The notes below the pieces were generated by a model, which did not search any database, was not told where the DNA came from, and saw only the letters and a program-made list of their open reading frames with translations. A program made the translations under genes and the position numbers. Below are positions 45,583 to 54,651 of a stretch of DNA of 64,000 nt, piece by piece; position 1 is the first letter of the stretch, and each line of letters begins with the position of its first letter. Source of the stretch: Granulicella mallensis MP5ACTX8 (lineage in GTDB: Bacteria > Acidobacteriota > Terriglobia > Terriglobales > Acidobacteriaceae); assembly GCF_000178955.2 (NCBI RefSeq), contig NC_016631.1, positions 1,798,001 to 1,862,000 of the forward strand, given 5' to 3'.

Positions 45583-45796
45583 GCTTGGCTAACGACCTTC
45601 ACTTCGCGCGAGTTTTACAGAGAACGTCTCGCGTGCCCGGGATTTTTGCGCACGGCAGGTACTCGTCCCGTATCGAACGCACCACGCCTGCTTGCAGGGG
45701 CTCGCTCTAAAGTATAAATCAGCACAGCACAGCTTCCCGGTAGCTAAATCTGTATTTGCGCAGTTTCGGAACCACGCTGTTACAGCACAAAGAAAA

Positions 45797-45823
45797 AGCC
45801 GCCAGAGGATTCCTCTGGCGGCT
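45797..45823 (-). terminator. Strong intrinsic terminator of the BON-domain gene
   Basis: 13-bp perfect stem agccgccagagga/tcctctggcggct with a 1-nt loop, followed on the minus strand by tttttct. 18 bp beyond the BON-protein stop. Confidence 0.9.
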
Positions 45824-45840
45824 TGTGTAACGTTGAAGGC

Positions 45841-47238
45841 TTAGTACGGACGGTAGTACGGCGGTGGGTAGGGTCCGGGGCCGTAGTAGCGAGGTCCAGG
45901 ACGAGGTCCGGCGGCGTACGACAACCGTGCCATCTCCTGCTGCGATACGGTTGTTACTGTCGTCGGCTGAGCCAGCGTAAACGTCAGCACCGTCTCGGGC
46001 GGTACGATGACGCGTCCGTTGGGCGACGCCGCCGAGCTGGCAACACCGGCCGCTCCGCCGACGCCCGCGCCGATGGCCGCACCTGCACCGCCACCCGCCA
46101 CTGCACCGAAGAGAGCTCCAACCGCACCCAGACCGATCGCACTATTGACCGTTCCGGTTGTCTTGTCCCGGCCGGCCTGCGCCCAGACATTGCTCATCAG
46201 GGGATAGGTCTGGCCGCCGAGGGTAAGGCTCGTAATCTGCAGCGTCAGCACGCCACGGCCCTTCAGCGTACCGGCCTTCTTGGCTTCGACCACCGAGCCC
46301 TGGACGGAAGCGCCACGAGGGATGGCGACCGCTCCGTTGGCCACGATGTCGTTCATCACGATTCCATCGAAGGGCGTTCCGGGCTGAACGTGATTGGAGT
46401 CCAGACCGCGATTGATGCGAACCTGCACTGCCGCTCCGTTCGGAACGGTAACCTGCAGACCGGCTCTCTGACCGGCATAAGGATTGCCATTGGGGGCACC
46501 GCCGGGAGCATAGCCATTACCGTTACCACCGTACATCGGCTGGCGGCCCGGAGGGGGTGGGGGACCAGGCTGTCCATAACCCGGTTGGCCGTTGGGTTGG
46601 CCCGGCTGGCCATATCCAGGCTGACCACCCGGCTGGCCCGGCTGTCCATTGGGCTGTCCGCCGTTGTCATATCCGGGCTGCGGCGGCTGATTGCCGTTAT
46701 CGGCCTGCTGCTGTCCGGGCTGTCCCTGATCGTCCGGCTGCGCGGGAGCATAGGTTCCATCCGACTGGAGAACCATGTTGCTTCCGGGCTGACCCTGATT
46801 GGGGTTGTTGGGATCGGCTCCAGGGGCACCCTGTCCGCCGTCCGGCGCGCCCTGCTGCTGGGCGTCACCATCGTTTCCGGCGGTGGTTGCAGGCGTATCG
46901 CCGAGGGTGAGTTCATCGACTACTTTTTTCACGCCCTGGGCCCGAGAGGCGAGATTTTCAGCCTTGGTACGGAGGGCATCGTCGTGCACATTACCCGAGA
47001 GGGTCACGGTGCCATAGACGGTCGTGGACTGAATATTCTGATTCGAAAGTTCGGGTGCGCCCGCTAACTGCCGAAGGACATTGGCCTCAATCTGGGCATC
47101 CGAGATGGTGCCTTTGCCTTGCGGCTGTGGATTACTTTGGGCCTGGGGCTGGGTTTGGGTCTGCGCACCGGCAACGCCCAAGGCAAGCCCACCCGCCAGC
47201 ACCACTCCGCCCAGACGATTGATTCGATGAAAACTCAT
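45841..47238 (-). CDS. Secreted BON-domain protein with Gly/Pro/Gln repeats
   Basis: 465-residue envelope protein. Signal peptide 1-25 (RLGGVVLAGGLALGVAGAQ). BON domain at about 37-105 (ISDAQIEANVLRQLAGAPEL, VTLSGNVHDDALRTKAENLA, GVKKVVDELTLG), a fold linked to phospholipid or envelope association. Residues about 110-245 are low complexity with PGQPNGQPGYGQ-type repeats. Then a beta-rich domain (LQVTVPNGAAVQVRINRGLD; AIPRGASVQGSVVEAKKAG) and a glycine-zipper-like stretch (GAVAGGGAGAAIGAGVGGAA). The ATG at 47238 has the ribosome site GGAGGGAG. Confidence 0.85.
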   Translation of the reverse strand: MSFHRINRLGGVVLAGGLALGVAGAQTQTQPQAQSNPQPQGKGTISDAQIEANVLRQLAGAPELSNQNIQSTTVYGTVTLSGNVHDDALRTKAENLASRAQGVKKVVDELTLGDTPATTAGNDGDAQQQGAPDGGQGAPGADPNNPNQGQPGSNMVLQSDGTYAPAQPDDQGQPGQQQADNGNQPPQPGYDNGGQPNGQPGQPGGQPGYGQPGQPNGQPGYGQPGPPPPPGRQPMYGGNGNGYAPGGAPNGNPYAGQRAGLQVTVPNGAAVQVRINRGLDSNHVQPGTPFDGIVMNDIVANGAVAIPRGASVQGSVVEAKKAGTLKGRGVLTLQITSLTLGGQTYPLMSNVWAQAGRDKTTGTVNSAIGLGAVGALFGAVAGGGAGAAIGAGVGGAAGVASSAASPNGRVIVPPETVLTFTLAQPTTVTTVSQQEMARLSYAAGPRPGPRYYGPGPYPPPYYRPY

Positions 47239-47456
47239 AACTCTATCTCCCTCCAGGGACTCAGCGGCCATGAGCGCCTAACCCTTTTGATGCTTGTTTG
47301 CCTGGCCAAATCGTTTAGGCCAATGCCTCGCACTATCATTGACGCAGTTTCAGAAGAAAAGTTCCGGTTTCTTGTAGGCAGCATTTCTCTTACTTCCGTT
47401 TATTCAGCAACCTGGCAGGAATTGACCTGAGCGGCTTTGTAACGCTATAGTCAAAG

Positions 47457-47533
<77 letters not shown>

Positions 47534-47615
47534 AAAGATTCAAAGTAAGTTACAGGACATCGGATACTACCGGTCGATTCCCACTAAAGACTCCCCAACA
47601 AGAAAAATCATGGGT

Positions 47616-47815
47616 TTAGGCGCTCGCTTTTACCGGCTTGAGCACCCTCTCTACAGCCTTGCCTGCTGCATCTCTCTTCGATGACACATGCCCTATCCGT
47701 AGATACTCATCGTCGTCTGGATGAAGGCATGCCGCATCCATTCCTGCTGCACCTTCATGGGAGCTCCGGTGAACGGAACGTGTGCTGGCCGATCTCTCCG
47801 AGCTTCCCCGTCCCA
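47616..47815 (-). pseudogene. Remnant of tyrosine-recombinase/phage-type integrase C-terminus
   Basis: Three frames on the minus strand together give an integrase end: KLGEIGQHTFRS (catalytic H-x-x-R box), then GAPMKVQQEWMRHAFIQTTM followed by SIYG and a stop, then HVSSKRDAAGKAVERVLKPV. This follows the usual order HTFRH...VQQxLMRHAxIxTTMxxYG...SKRxAxxKVVxxVL. At least two frameshifts and a deletion after HTFRS make it non-functional. The catalytic Tyr in SIYG survives. It sits about 80 bp from the tRNA 3' end, as integrases do. Confidence 0.75.
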
Positions 47816-48027
47816 ACTTGTCATGGATCAGAACGCGCTTGCCGTCCGCTTTGGGCTCATCTTGCTAGCCCAAAGTAGGACGGACCACACAGTAACCAGA
47901 GCGGCGAAGATGCCGCTTCTGGATCTCGGTCAGGGGATAGGGGCGGTTCGTCATCGGCTGGCAAACACCCAGATCGCAGCTTAGCTGCGATCTGGGTGAG
48001 GACTATCTATCCTGCATCGTAAGTTAA
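47816..48027. other. Island left end: no gene seen, one strong hairpin
   Basis: Contains a small palindrome tttgggct/agcccaaa (about 47851-47874) and the terminator at 47966-47998. The sequence may include further decayed integrase DNA, but no readable frame is recognised. Confidence 0.45.
47966..47998 (-). terminator. Hairpin terminator of the malectin-domain gene
   Basis: Perfect 16-bp stem cacccagatcgcagct/agctgcgatctgggtg with a 1-nt loop, 30 bp past the stop of the minus-strand gene. Confidence 0.75.
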
Positions 48028-49368
48028 CTAGTTAATTTCGATTGCACTGAGCAGGGAATTGTTGACGACCGAAGCGAACGTAACTACGAAAGTACCGTTG
48101 GAATCCGCATTTGTCGTGAATTGCTGTATCACTGCCTTGTTCTTGGCGCCCGCCGCCGCGAAGATATCGTAATTTGTCATCACCTGCGTGCCATTGATGC
48201 TGATATCGAAGGTGCGGGAGCCGGCAGTGGAGAAGTAGGTTTCGGCGAAATGCAACCTCACCGTATGGCTCGATCCGGGGACAAAGCCTGACAACGTGTA
48301 GCTAAAGTTTCCCTGGCGTGCGTCCTGATACACAGCCATCGGCGCAGCATTCGTAACACCACTGAGATCGATGACGTTCTTGTGGCTAAGAATCGAACCG
48401 CCCTCGAAGTCAACATCCGGAATAAAGGGAGCAACCTCTGAACCACCCACATTAATCCTGGCACTCCCAATCGTCGGGCAGGCGCTGATTGAAGCGCTGG
48501 ACTGAGGCGACGAGAGTGATAATCCCGCCAAATCTACCGCTTGTACTGTGTAGTAGTAGGGCGTCTGACAGGTTACTGTCGTATCCTCATACTTTGTGCC
48601 GGACACTACCGTTGCGATCTGGTTGGCGGCCGATGGACTGAAGCCGGACGTGGTGCTGCGGAACACCTTGTAGTACCCAACCGCGCAGCCTGCGGGAGCG
48701 GGACTGGCGTTCCAGGTTAGTGCAATCGCATTGTTGGAGTCTTCCGCCGCGCTCAATGCGCTCGGCGTCTGAGGCAGGATGCTGCAACTATTGCTTCCAC
48801 CTGCGGTGACAGTCATCGAGTCAAGACGAGAGATGCTTTGAGTGGCCACGTTGAAGACTTGAACGGTGTTTTGGCCAGCCTTCAAAGGGACCGCAATGGT
48901 TACAGTGTTAAAGGTATCGAAGTCTCCGGTGACAGGGAAGTTCAGATCATCGGTCATGACAGTGCCGTTTACCATCACGCCCTCTGGACGATTCAAAACC
49001 CCTTGAAAAAGGCCGGTGGCAAATGCATAGCGGATCGCCAAAGTGTAGATGCCGGGGGCCGGTACCACCACGTTCGAGAAGGTCGCTGTGCCGTCAGTCG
49101 TATAGGCCATATCGACGGTCTCTTTGGCAGGATTCGACGCGTTCGATGAGGTGATATAGGAGGGGAACCAGGAACTTAACTCCTCGAAACAATCGAAGCC
49201 ATTGAGTAAAGCATCCTTGAAGTAATATTGCGTTCCGCCCTCAACGGGCGCGCCAGCGACCGTACCAGTGCCGCGCGATGTTGGAAATTTCACAGGACAG
49301 GGTCCGGCCAACGCCGCCCTGCTTCCCAGAGACAGCAACATCAATAGAACAAGAGATGCTCTTTTCAT
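48028..49368 (-). CDS. Secreted carbohydrate-binding protein: CBM-like, FN3 and malectin-like domains
   Basis: 446-residue exported protein. Signal peptide 1-21 (SLVLLMLLSLGSRAALA). Residues about 35-190 form a CBM6/35-like beta-sandwich (TVDMAYTTDGTATFSNVVVP; VTIAVPLKAGQNTVQVFNVA). About 198-300 is a fibronectin type III domain (ALTWNASPAPAGCAVGYYKV; YYYTVQAVDLAGLSLSSPQ). About 303-446 is malectin-like (ARINVGGSEVAPFIPDVDFE; HTVRLHFAETYFSTAGSRTF-DISINGTQV). No catalytic domain is seen, so it probably binds polysaccharide at or outside the cell surface. Confidence 0.85.
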   Translation of the reverse strand: MKRASLVLLMLLSLGSRAALAGPCPVKFPTSRGTGTVAGAPVEGGTQYYFKDALLNGFDCFEELSSWFPSYITSSNASNPAKETVDMAYTTDGTATFSNVVVPAPGIYTLAIRYAFATGLFQGVLNRPEGVMVNGTVMTDDLNFPVTGDFDTFNTVTIAVPLKAGQNTVQVFNVATQSISRLDSMTVTAGGSNSCSILPQTPSALSAAEDSNNAIALTWNASPAPAGCAVGYYKVFRSTTSGFSPSAANQIATVVSGTKYEDTTVTCQTPYYYTVQAVDLAGLSLSSPQSSASISACPTIGSARINVGGSEVAPFIPDVDFEGGSILSHKNVIDLSGVTNAAPMAVYQDARQGNFSYTLSGFVPGSSHTVRLHFAETYFSTAGSRTFDISINGTQVMTNYDIFAAAGAKNKAVIQQFTTNADSNGTFVVTFASVVNNSLLSAIEIN

Positions 49369-49601
49369 TACGGTGCCTTTCAGTACCTGAATTCAGCGTT
49401 AGGGATGAAGAAGTGGGTGTTGTCAGATAAAACACCGAGGAGGCCAGATTTATTCCCTGCTGGATAGATGCTGTGGCGAGATGTTTCTTTTTTCAGATTG
49501 TTGCTTTGTTAATGATTTAGCGAGCTTTTCAGATGCTTACTCAGACCAGTCAGTACAGGCTTTCTTTCGTTGCTCATTGGCGGGGTGGACTACCACTTGG
49601 T

Positions 49602-50747
49602 TCAATGAGGATCTTCGACCGTCACATATTTGCAGAAGATCGGCACACACGCTAGCAGGGCGGCCAGAAACCAGAATGCATTGTGCAAGCCGATCCCCTT
49701 GGACAGGAAGCCAATGACAGCCGGCCCTGTCAGCATGCCCGCGTAACCCGCCGTGGTGAGGGCAGCAACGGCTAATCCCTTAGGCATGGTGTGTTGCGTG
49801 CCCGCGAGTCTGAACAAGATAGGCACGATGTTTGCGGCTCCAAGGCCCACAAAGACGAAACTGACAAGTCCGATCCATGCAACGGGTGCGAGGAGGAGGC
49901 CGCACAATCCGAGAAGCGCTGTCACCCCGCCAAGTGTCAGCACGATTCGGTTCCCGAATCGCGCCACGATGCCATCGCCGACGAAACGGCTGAACGTCAT
50001 CGCGATGGAGAAAAGCATGTACCCCAGCCCCCCGTGCGCAGCAGAGACGAGGTGTTCGCCGACGAGCAGGAGCGCACTCCAATCGAGCAGAGCCCCCTCA
50101 ACCAAGAATGAGATAGCCGCGAAGATAGCGATGACGAGCACGATACCTTTCGGAATCGCAAAAAGAGGTTGTTTCGTCCCCTCTCGATTCGAGAGCATGC
50201 GCGGAAGGGCCACAAGAATCAGTGCGACAAGAATCGCGGAGCTAAGAAGGGTACTTGAGCTGGGTGCGATTCCTCGAGAAAGAAGAGCTGTCACGGTCCC
50301 CGAACCCAGAAAGCCCCCAATGCTGAAGAGTGCGTGAAATCCAGACATCAACGGCTTCTCAGAGGCGTGCTCAACATCTACGGCGTGCAGGTTCATTGCA
50401 ACATCCAGCGATCCCAGAAACGCCCCGAAGGCGAACAGCGCAACTCCAAGTGCGATCGGCGACGAGACGATACTCAGGAGCGGCAATGTGACCGCCAGTC
50501 CCAAGCCGCCCGTAAGTACGATCGGCTTGCTGCTGAAGCGCCCGCTCAGATTCGCCGCGAGCGGCATCGCCACAATGGAACCGGCGCCCAGGAGAAGCAG
50601 GACCAGCCCCATCGTGCCGTCGCCGAGATGGCAGCGGGTCTTGGCAAAAGGCACTAAGGGTGCCCAGCAAGCTACACCGAACCCTGCGGCGACAAACGCC
50701 AGCCTGGTCGCCAGCTTCGCGCGTGATTGATTCACATCCGCTGTCAT
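49602..50747 (-). CDS. MFS transporter (YbjJ/FucP-like)
   Basis: 381-residue, about 12-span MFS protein. Visible: RLAFVAAGFGVACWAPLVPF, FGAFLGSLDVAMNLHAVDVE, SGFHALFSIGGFLGSGTVTA and FVFVGLGAANIVPILFRLAG, typical of the YbjJ group, probably sugar or sugar-alcohol related. Its start overlaps the stop of the DeoR gene (ATGA), so the pair is one operon and is probably induced by the regulator's sugar-phosphate ligand. Confidence 0.87.
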   Translation of the reverse strand: MTADVNQSRAKLATRLAFVAAGFGVACWAPLVPFAKTRCHLGDGTMGLVLLLLGAGSIVAMPLAANLSGRFSSKPIVLTGGLGLAVTLPLLSIVSSPIALGVALFAFGAFLGSLDVAMNLHAVDVEHASEKPLMSGFHALFSIGGFLGSGTVTALLSRGIAPSSSTLLSSAILVALILVALPRMLSNREGTKQPLFAIPKGIVLVIAIFAAISFLVEGALLDWSALLLVGEHLVSAAHGGLGYMLFSIAMTFSRFVGDGIVARFGNRIVLTLGGVTALLGLCGLLLAPVAWIGLVSFVFVGLGAANIVPILFRLAGTQHTMPKGLAVAALTTAGYAGMLTGPAVIGFLSKGIGLHNAFWFLAALLACVPIFCKYVTVEDPH

Positions 50748-51562
50748 GAAATCCCCGCTCTCAGTTGTGCTGAACGAGACGCAACCTGGGATTGCGCAAG
50801 GATTACTTTGGGGCCGGCATTGGAAAAGGTCGAAACGATCTCTTCAGACGTACCGTTCTCAAGAACAATATGGTCAAGGACTGCGAGTGCGGCCACCTGA
50901 AACGGTGCGCGAGTCTCAACTTTGTCCATCGTGACCAGCGCCGCGGTGCGATTACTTCTTGCCAGGAGTGTGCGTTTAAATTCGGCGTCCGCCAGCAGGA
51001 ACGCGCCAATTCCCAGAGACATGGACACGGCGCAGGTTCCGAGGAAACACAGATCAAAGCTCAATCGTTCTGCTTCACGGATCGCAGAGAGCCCGATCGC
51101 CGCTCCGGTTTCACGGTCGATCTCTCCTCCCAGGACGATGACTTTGAAATTCTTCCGATCGAGGAGGGCACTTGCGATGGAGATCGAATTTGTGGCGATG
51201 GTAAGAGAGCGATCGGGCGGCATCTCTCTGGCCAGGGCCAGGTTGGTACTGCCGCTGTCGAGGAACACCGTCGATGCTTCAGAGAGTAAGGGGAGGGCGG
51301 CCAAAGCTAAAGCGCGCTTCTCTTTCGAATCGTTCAGGAGTCTTTGTTCAAGCGGAACGCCTTCCGGCGATATCGGAAGCCCGCCCCCGTAAACCCGTTT
51401 GCACTTGCCCTCGGCAGCTAACGCTCGCAGATCTCGACGGATGGCGTCCTCAGACACCAGGAACTCCCTTGCAAGAGCAGTGGCATTGACTGACAGGCCA
51501 CTCTGCAGCCGGCTTTCGATCTCGTCTTTTCTTGTTGTCCCTAACGAAACGTGCACAAACAA
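50744..51562 (-). CDS. DeoR-family transcriptional regulator
   Basis: About 272-residue DeoR regulator: helix-turn-helix SVNATALAREFLVSEDAIRR-DLRALAAEGKCKRVYGG, and sensor domain with VFLDSGSTNLALAREM, IATNSISIASALLD and VLGGEIDRETGAAIGLSAIR. The C-terminal DxTK motif of typical DeoR proteins is altered to TMDKVETRAPF. The frame opens at TTG 51562; GTG 51556 is an alternative. Cotranscribed with the MFS gene. Confidence 0.88.
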   Translation of the reverse strand: MFVHVSLGTTRKDEIESRLQSGLSVNATALAREFLVSEDAIRRDLRALAAEGKCKRVYGGGLPISPEGVPLEQRLLNDSKEKRALALAALPLLSEASTVFLDSGSTNLALAREMPPDRSLTIATNSISIASALLDRKNFKVIVLGGEIDRETGAAIGLSAIREAERLSFDLCFLGTCAVSMSLGIGAFLLADAEFKRTLLARSNRTAALVTMDKVETRAPFQVAALAVLDHIVLENGTSEEIVSTFSNAGPKVILAQSQVASRSAQLRAGIS

Positions 51563-51648
51563 GAATTACCATGCACAATCAAGAAAGACAAGAATTTTCC
51601 TTCGCCCGGTCATCCGCCTACCGTACAGATCCTCCAGCGGGTAGCTAC

Positions 51649-51718
51649 AGCGGCAACGTCCGCAGGGTCATGTCGACTACGCGAGCGGCAACGTCCGCAG
51701 GGTCATGTCGACTACGCG
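51649..51718. repeat. Exact 35-nt tandem duplication at the TetR gene end
   Basis: agcggcaacgtccgcagggt and the next 15 bases are present twice without spacer (51649-51683, 51684-51718). The TetR stop codon lies inside the first copy. The ancestral reading would have ended DMTLRTLPL; the duplication adds one Ala. Confidence 0.9.
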
Positions 51719-52285
51719 GTTCAGGTCGGCTTTGGTATCGCCATTGGCAGCCATAATTCCAAGACCGTAGATGACAGAGGACAGATATCGAGTGAGATCT
51801 CCGGCGTTCACGTCTTCCGGCAGATCCCCTTCTGTCCTTGCCCGCTTGAATCGCTTCTGCATCTCTACCTCAGCACCTTTGCGCCATTCGATCAGTACAT
51901 TCTTAATGGGCTCTGCACCGAGCCCTGTTGCAAGCGCTCCTTGTGTCGATAGACAGCCGCGAGGATTCTTCGGGTTCCCCAGAAGATCGACTACCCCCTT
52001 GAGCAGTGCCTCGACGACTCTTCGAGCGGTCGGCTCTTGCAGCGCCGTCTTTACATAGGAGGCCGGTCCTTCTCCATACCGGGCAAGCGCTTGACGAAAC
52101 AGCGCCTCTTTATCGCCAAAGCTTGAGTACAGGCTCGCGCGATTGATCCCCATTGCCTCCGTCAGGTCCGCAAGGGAAGCCCCTTCGTACCCCTTCTCCC
52201 AAAAGACGCGCATAGCCGCCTCCAGCGCAGTCTCTTCGCAGAAAGCGCGAGGGCGACCCAACTTTGCCGTTGCTGTCTCAGTCAT
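51677..52285 (-). CDS. TetR-family transcriptional regulator
   Basis: 202-residue TetR regulator. N-terminal helix-turn-helix: ALEAAMRVFWEKGYEGASLA-DLTEAMGINRASLYSSFGDK. The C-terminal ligand domain has GCLSTQGALATGLGAEPIKN, typical of the group that controls oxidoreductases. The ATG at 52285 is preferred to GTG 52291; neither has a clear ribosome site. Divergent from an SDR gene, with paired 9-bp inverted repeats between. The last codon and stop arose from a 35-nt tandem duplication. Confidence 0.9.
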   Translation of the reverse strand: MTETATAKLGRPRAFCEETALEAAMRVFWEKGYEGASLADLTEAMGINRASLYSSFGDKEALFRQALARYGEGPASYVKTALQEPTARRVVEALLKGVVDLLGNPKNPRGCLSTQGALATGLGAEPIKNVLIEWRKGAEVEMQKRFKRARTEGDLPEDVNAGDLTRYLSSVIYGLGIMAANGDTKADLNRVVDMTLRTLPLA

Positions 52286-52298
52286 GCTCACAGAATAT

Positions 52299-52361
52299 TA
52301 GATGTAGATATTAACCGAACAGTCCAAAATATCTGAAACCTTTCCTGCAGCCCTACATCTA
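52299..52361. promoter_or_regulatory. Candidate TetR operators between TetR and SDR
   Basis: tagatgtag (52299-52307) and its reverse complement ctacatcta (52353-52361) flank the probable promoters of the two divergent genes. The spacing (about 54 bp centre to centre) suits two operator sites, or looping, rather than one site. Confidence 0.45.
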
Positions 52362-52402
52362 TTTTTTAGAACGATCAGTACAAATATAAACAGGAGAGAG
52401 TG

Positions 52403-53155
52403 ATGTCAAAGAAGCTTGAAGGTAAGATCGCAATCGTCACAGGTGGAAGTGCAGGCATTGGCCTCGCAGCCGCTCAGCAGCTGGTTTTGGAGGGCGCATA
52501 CGTCTTCATCACAGGCCGGCGCCAGTCGGAGCTCGATATCGCGGTGAAGGCCATTGGGGCAAACGTCACCGGCATTCAAGCCGACTCGTCCTCACTGAGC
52601 GATTTGGATAAGGTCTATGCTCAGATCAAACAACAAAAGGGACGTGTCGATATCGTCTTCGCAAATGCAGGTGGCGGCGATTTTGCTCCCCTGGGTGCGA
52701 TCTCCGAAGAGCACTTCGACAGGATCTTCAATGCAAACGTAAGAGGCTTGGTCTTCACCGTTCAAAAGGCGTTGCCGTTGATGCCCGACGGGGGCTCCAT
52801 CATCCTCAATGCCTCTATCACTTCGATCAAAGGCACGGGAGCATTCAGCGTGTACTCCGCGAGTAAAGCGGCTGTCCGCTCCTTTGCTCGCACCTGGACC
52901 GTCGATTTAAAGGACCGCAAAATCCGCGTTAACGCCGTCAGCCCTGGGCCGATTGAGACCCCCGGACTCGGTGGGCTCGCTCCGGATGCAGAGCAACGCA
53001 AGGGATTGTTCGCCCATCTTGCGTCAACAGTGCCGCTCGGTCGCATTGGTCAACCCTCTGAAATCGGTAAGGCGGTCACATTTCTCGCCTCCGACGACGC
53101 CAGCTTTATCACCGGTATCGAGCTCTTCGTGGACGGCGGAGCCGCTCAAATTTAA
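52403..53155 (+). CDS. SDR-family oxidoreductase
   Basis: 250-residue short-chain dehydrogenase. NAD(P)-binding TGGSAGIG near residues 13-20, FANAGGGDF as the NAG motif, active-site Ser in [15 protein letters not shown], catalytic YSASK, and C-terminal [23 protein letters not shown] 52403 follows GGAGAG. Divergent from TetR, which probably represses it. The substrate is unknown. Confidence 0.93.
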   Translation: MSKKLEGKIAIVTGGSAGIGLAAAQQLVLEGAYVFITGRRQSELDIAVKAIGANVTGIQADSSSLSDLDKVYAQIKQQKGRVDIVFANAGGGDFAPLGAISEEHFDRIFNANVRGLVFTVQKALPLMPDGGSIILNASITSIKGTGAFSVYSASKAAVRSFARTWTVDLKDRKIRVNAVSPGPIETPGLGGLAPDAEQRKGLFAHLASTVPLGRIGQPSEIGKAVTFLASDDASFITGIELFVDGGAAQI

Positions 53156-53237
53156 TTCATCTGTCCCGTGGGGGTGCGTCCCAGCGCGGACGCACTCTCT
53201 TCTTCAGCGTTGTTCATCTCAAAGGAGTTGTAGAGCA

Positions 53238-53723
53238 TTGAGCACAGAAGATGCTTTTGTAGATATGGCGCTTCGCGCCTGGAAGTTAAACGTAGACCGA
53301 ACTGGGAAATTTTTCTCCAGTCTCTCTGAGGAGCAGCTGCTCCACGAAGTCGCCCCAGGGAGAAACAGGCTCGTGTACTTATGGGGACACCTTGCTGCGG
53401 TCAGTGATGCGCTGATTCCGCTGCTCGGATTCAGTGAGCGGCTTCATCCCGAACTTGACGTTATGTTCATTTCGAATCCCGATCGCGCTCTGGCTCAGAC
53501 TCTTTCCGGTGCGGAACTGACGAGCATTTGGAACGAGATGAACGATGCCCTCTGGCTCGGGTTTGGTAAATTGTCCGCCTCGGACTGGCTGGACAAACAC
53601 ACCGCCATCTCAGATCAGGATTTCGCGCGCGAACCGCATCGAAACCGGTACTCCATCCTGCTAACCAGAACTTCGCATCTCGCTTACCACTTTGGCCAGG
53701 CGATTCTGACGCGCAGCCGATAG
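53238..53723 (+). CDS. DinB-like protein
   Basis: 161-residue DinB-superfamily protein: MALRAWKLNVDRTGKFFSSL, LVYLWGHLAAVSDALIPLLG (first His) and SILLTRTSHLAYHFGQAIL (His pair). TTG start at 53238 with AAGGAG upstream. The longer frame (from 52953) overlaps the SDR gene and is rejected. It lies 82 bp after the SDR gene on the same strand and may be cotranscribed. Confidence 0.78.
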   Translation: MSTEDAFVDMALRAWKLNVDRTGKFFSSLSEEQLLHEVAPGRNRLVYLWGHLAAVSDALIPLLGFSERLHPELDVMFISNPDRALAQTLSGAELTSIWNEMNDALWLGFGKLSASDWLDKHTAISDQDFAREPHRNRYSILLTRTSHLAYHFGQAILTRSR

Positions 53724-53735
53724 CTCGATGATTCG

Positions 53736-53831
53736 CACCCATTCGTTCGTGTCTGACGAATGGGTGAATCCGACGCGGAGTCCGGTCGGATACTGCACAG
53801 TCCACGGCCGGACAGCCGTCCTGGCCGTGGA
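53736..53831. terminator. Pair of hairpins between convergent genes
   Basis: cacccattcgt/acgaatgggtg (53736-53766) and tccacggcc/ggccgtgga (53801-53831) lie between the DinB-like gene and the convergent CGNR gene and probably terminate both. Confidence 0.6.
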
Positions 53832-53833
53832 CC

Positions 53834-54436
53834 TTAGTCGGAATTCAGTCTTCGACGATACTCTTTGACCTTCAACCGATTCCCGCAGGTCGCCATACTG
53901 CACCAGCGCCTGCGGCCGGGTCGGGTGAGGTCGTAGAACCAATGAACGCAAGTCTCAGAATCGCAACGGCGGACACGTTCGAAATCGCCGTTTGCCAAAA
54001 GCTCAGCAGCCTTCACTGCAATCGGTGCCAGTACCTGCTCGGCCGTGTCAGTAGAACGGGAGGTCTGTATTTCAATTGTCCTGGCTTTCGACCAAATGAG
54101 TTGCGGATGACTTTGAGCGGCAGCCAGGAAAGCATTCAGGTCTGATAGATCAGGTCGTTTACCCGCTTTGCGAGCTTCAATCAGAATACGAATCACCGAC
54201 CGTAGCGCATGAGCGGCCCGCACCAGAGAACCGGAGGGACGAACTTCTGTAACCCCAACAGGTGCAAGTCCAGTCTGCCGTAGCCAACTGAAGACATCCC
54301 CATCCGTTTCAAAGAAGTCCTCTGTGCCAGCCGCTGTGGGCCATTCGGTATTTAATAAATCCAGCGCCGCGTGGCTGGCGAGAAAAACACCAGGCTTCTC
54401 AACTTGTTCGATCTTCTTGGAAGTACGTTCAACCAT
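53834..54436 (-). CDS. ABATE/CGNR zinc-finger protein, probable regulator
   Basis: 200-residue protein. N-terminal ABATE-like domain (FLASHAALDLLNTEWPTAAG; ALRSVIRILIEARKAGKRPD) and C-terminal CGNR zinc finger with four Cys: CDSETCVHWFYDLTRPGRRR then WCSMATCGNRLKVKEYRRR. The family is thought to bind DNA and act as stress regulators, which is inference. ATG 54436 is chosen where similarity begins; the frame extends to 54649 without family pattern. Confidence 0.85.
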   Translation of the reverse strand: MVERTSKKIEQVEKPGVFLASHAALDLLNTEWPTAAGTEDFFETDGDVFSWLRQTGLAPVGVTEVRPSGSLVRAAHALRSVIRILIEARKAGKRPDLSDLNAFLAAAQSHPQLIWSKARTIEIQTSRSTDTAEQVLAPIAVKAAELLANGDFERVRRCDSETCVHWFYDLTRPGRRRWCSMATCGNRLKVKEYRRRLNSD

Positions 54437-54588
54437 AGAGCTTTTGCATCTGCAACGTTCCCTTTCAGCGTAACGTAGCGACTGGTAGAGCGTGAGAACT
54501 TGCTGCTTGTTTATTAGATGTAACAACGAGTTGGGAATAGATCGGGCGAAGAAAGCTATTTGGGTGCCTGCGATATTCGAGCTTGTCC

Positions 54589-54627
54589 GTGCACACGACC
54601 CGAGTTGAAGCTCTCGGTCGTGTGCAC
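54589..54627 (-). terminator. Terminator after the MDR reductase gene
   Basis: gtgcacacgacccgag pairs with ctcggtcgtgtgcac (one bulged base) around an 8-nt loop, 25 bp past the stop of the minus-strand reductase gene. Confidence 0.65.
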
Positions 54628-54651
54628 CGAACAAACATGGTACCGACAACG

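Noticed and set aside
44071..45717. 548-codon open frame on the plus strand
   Set aside because: Antisense to the PpiD-like gene, which has clear parvulin and membrane-anchor motifs; the frame is a high-GC shadow without family features.
47616..47816. 66-residue intact small protein
   Set aside because: Only its second half matches an integrase end; the first half is out of frame relative to the family, so it is a pseudogene fragment.
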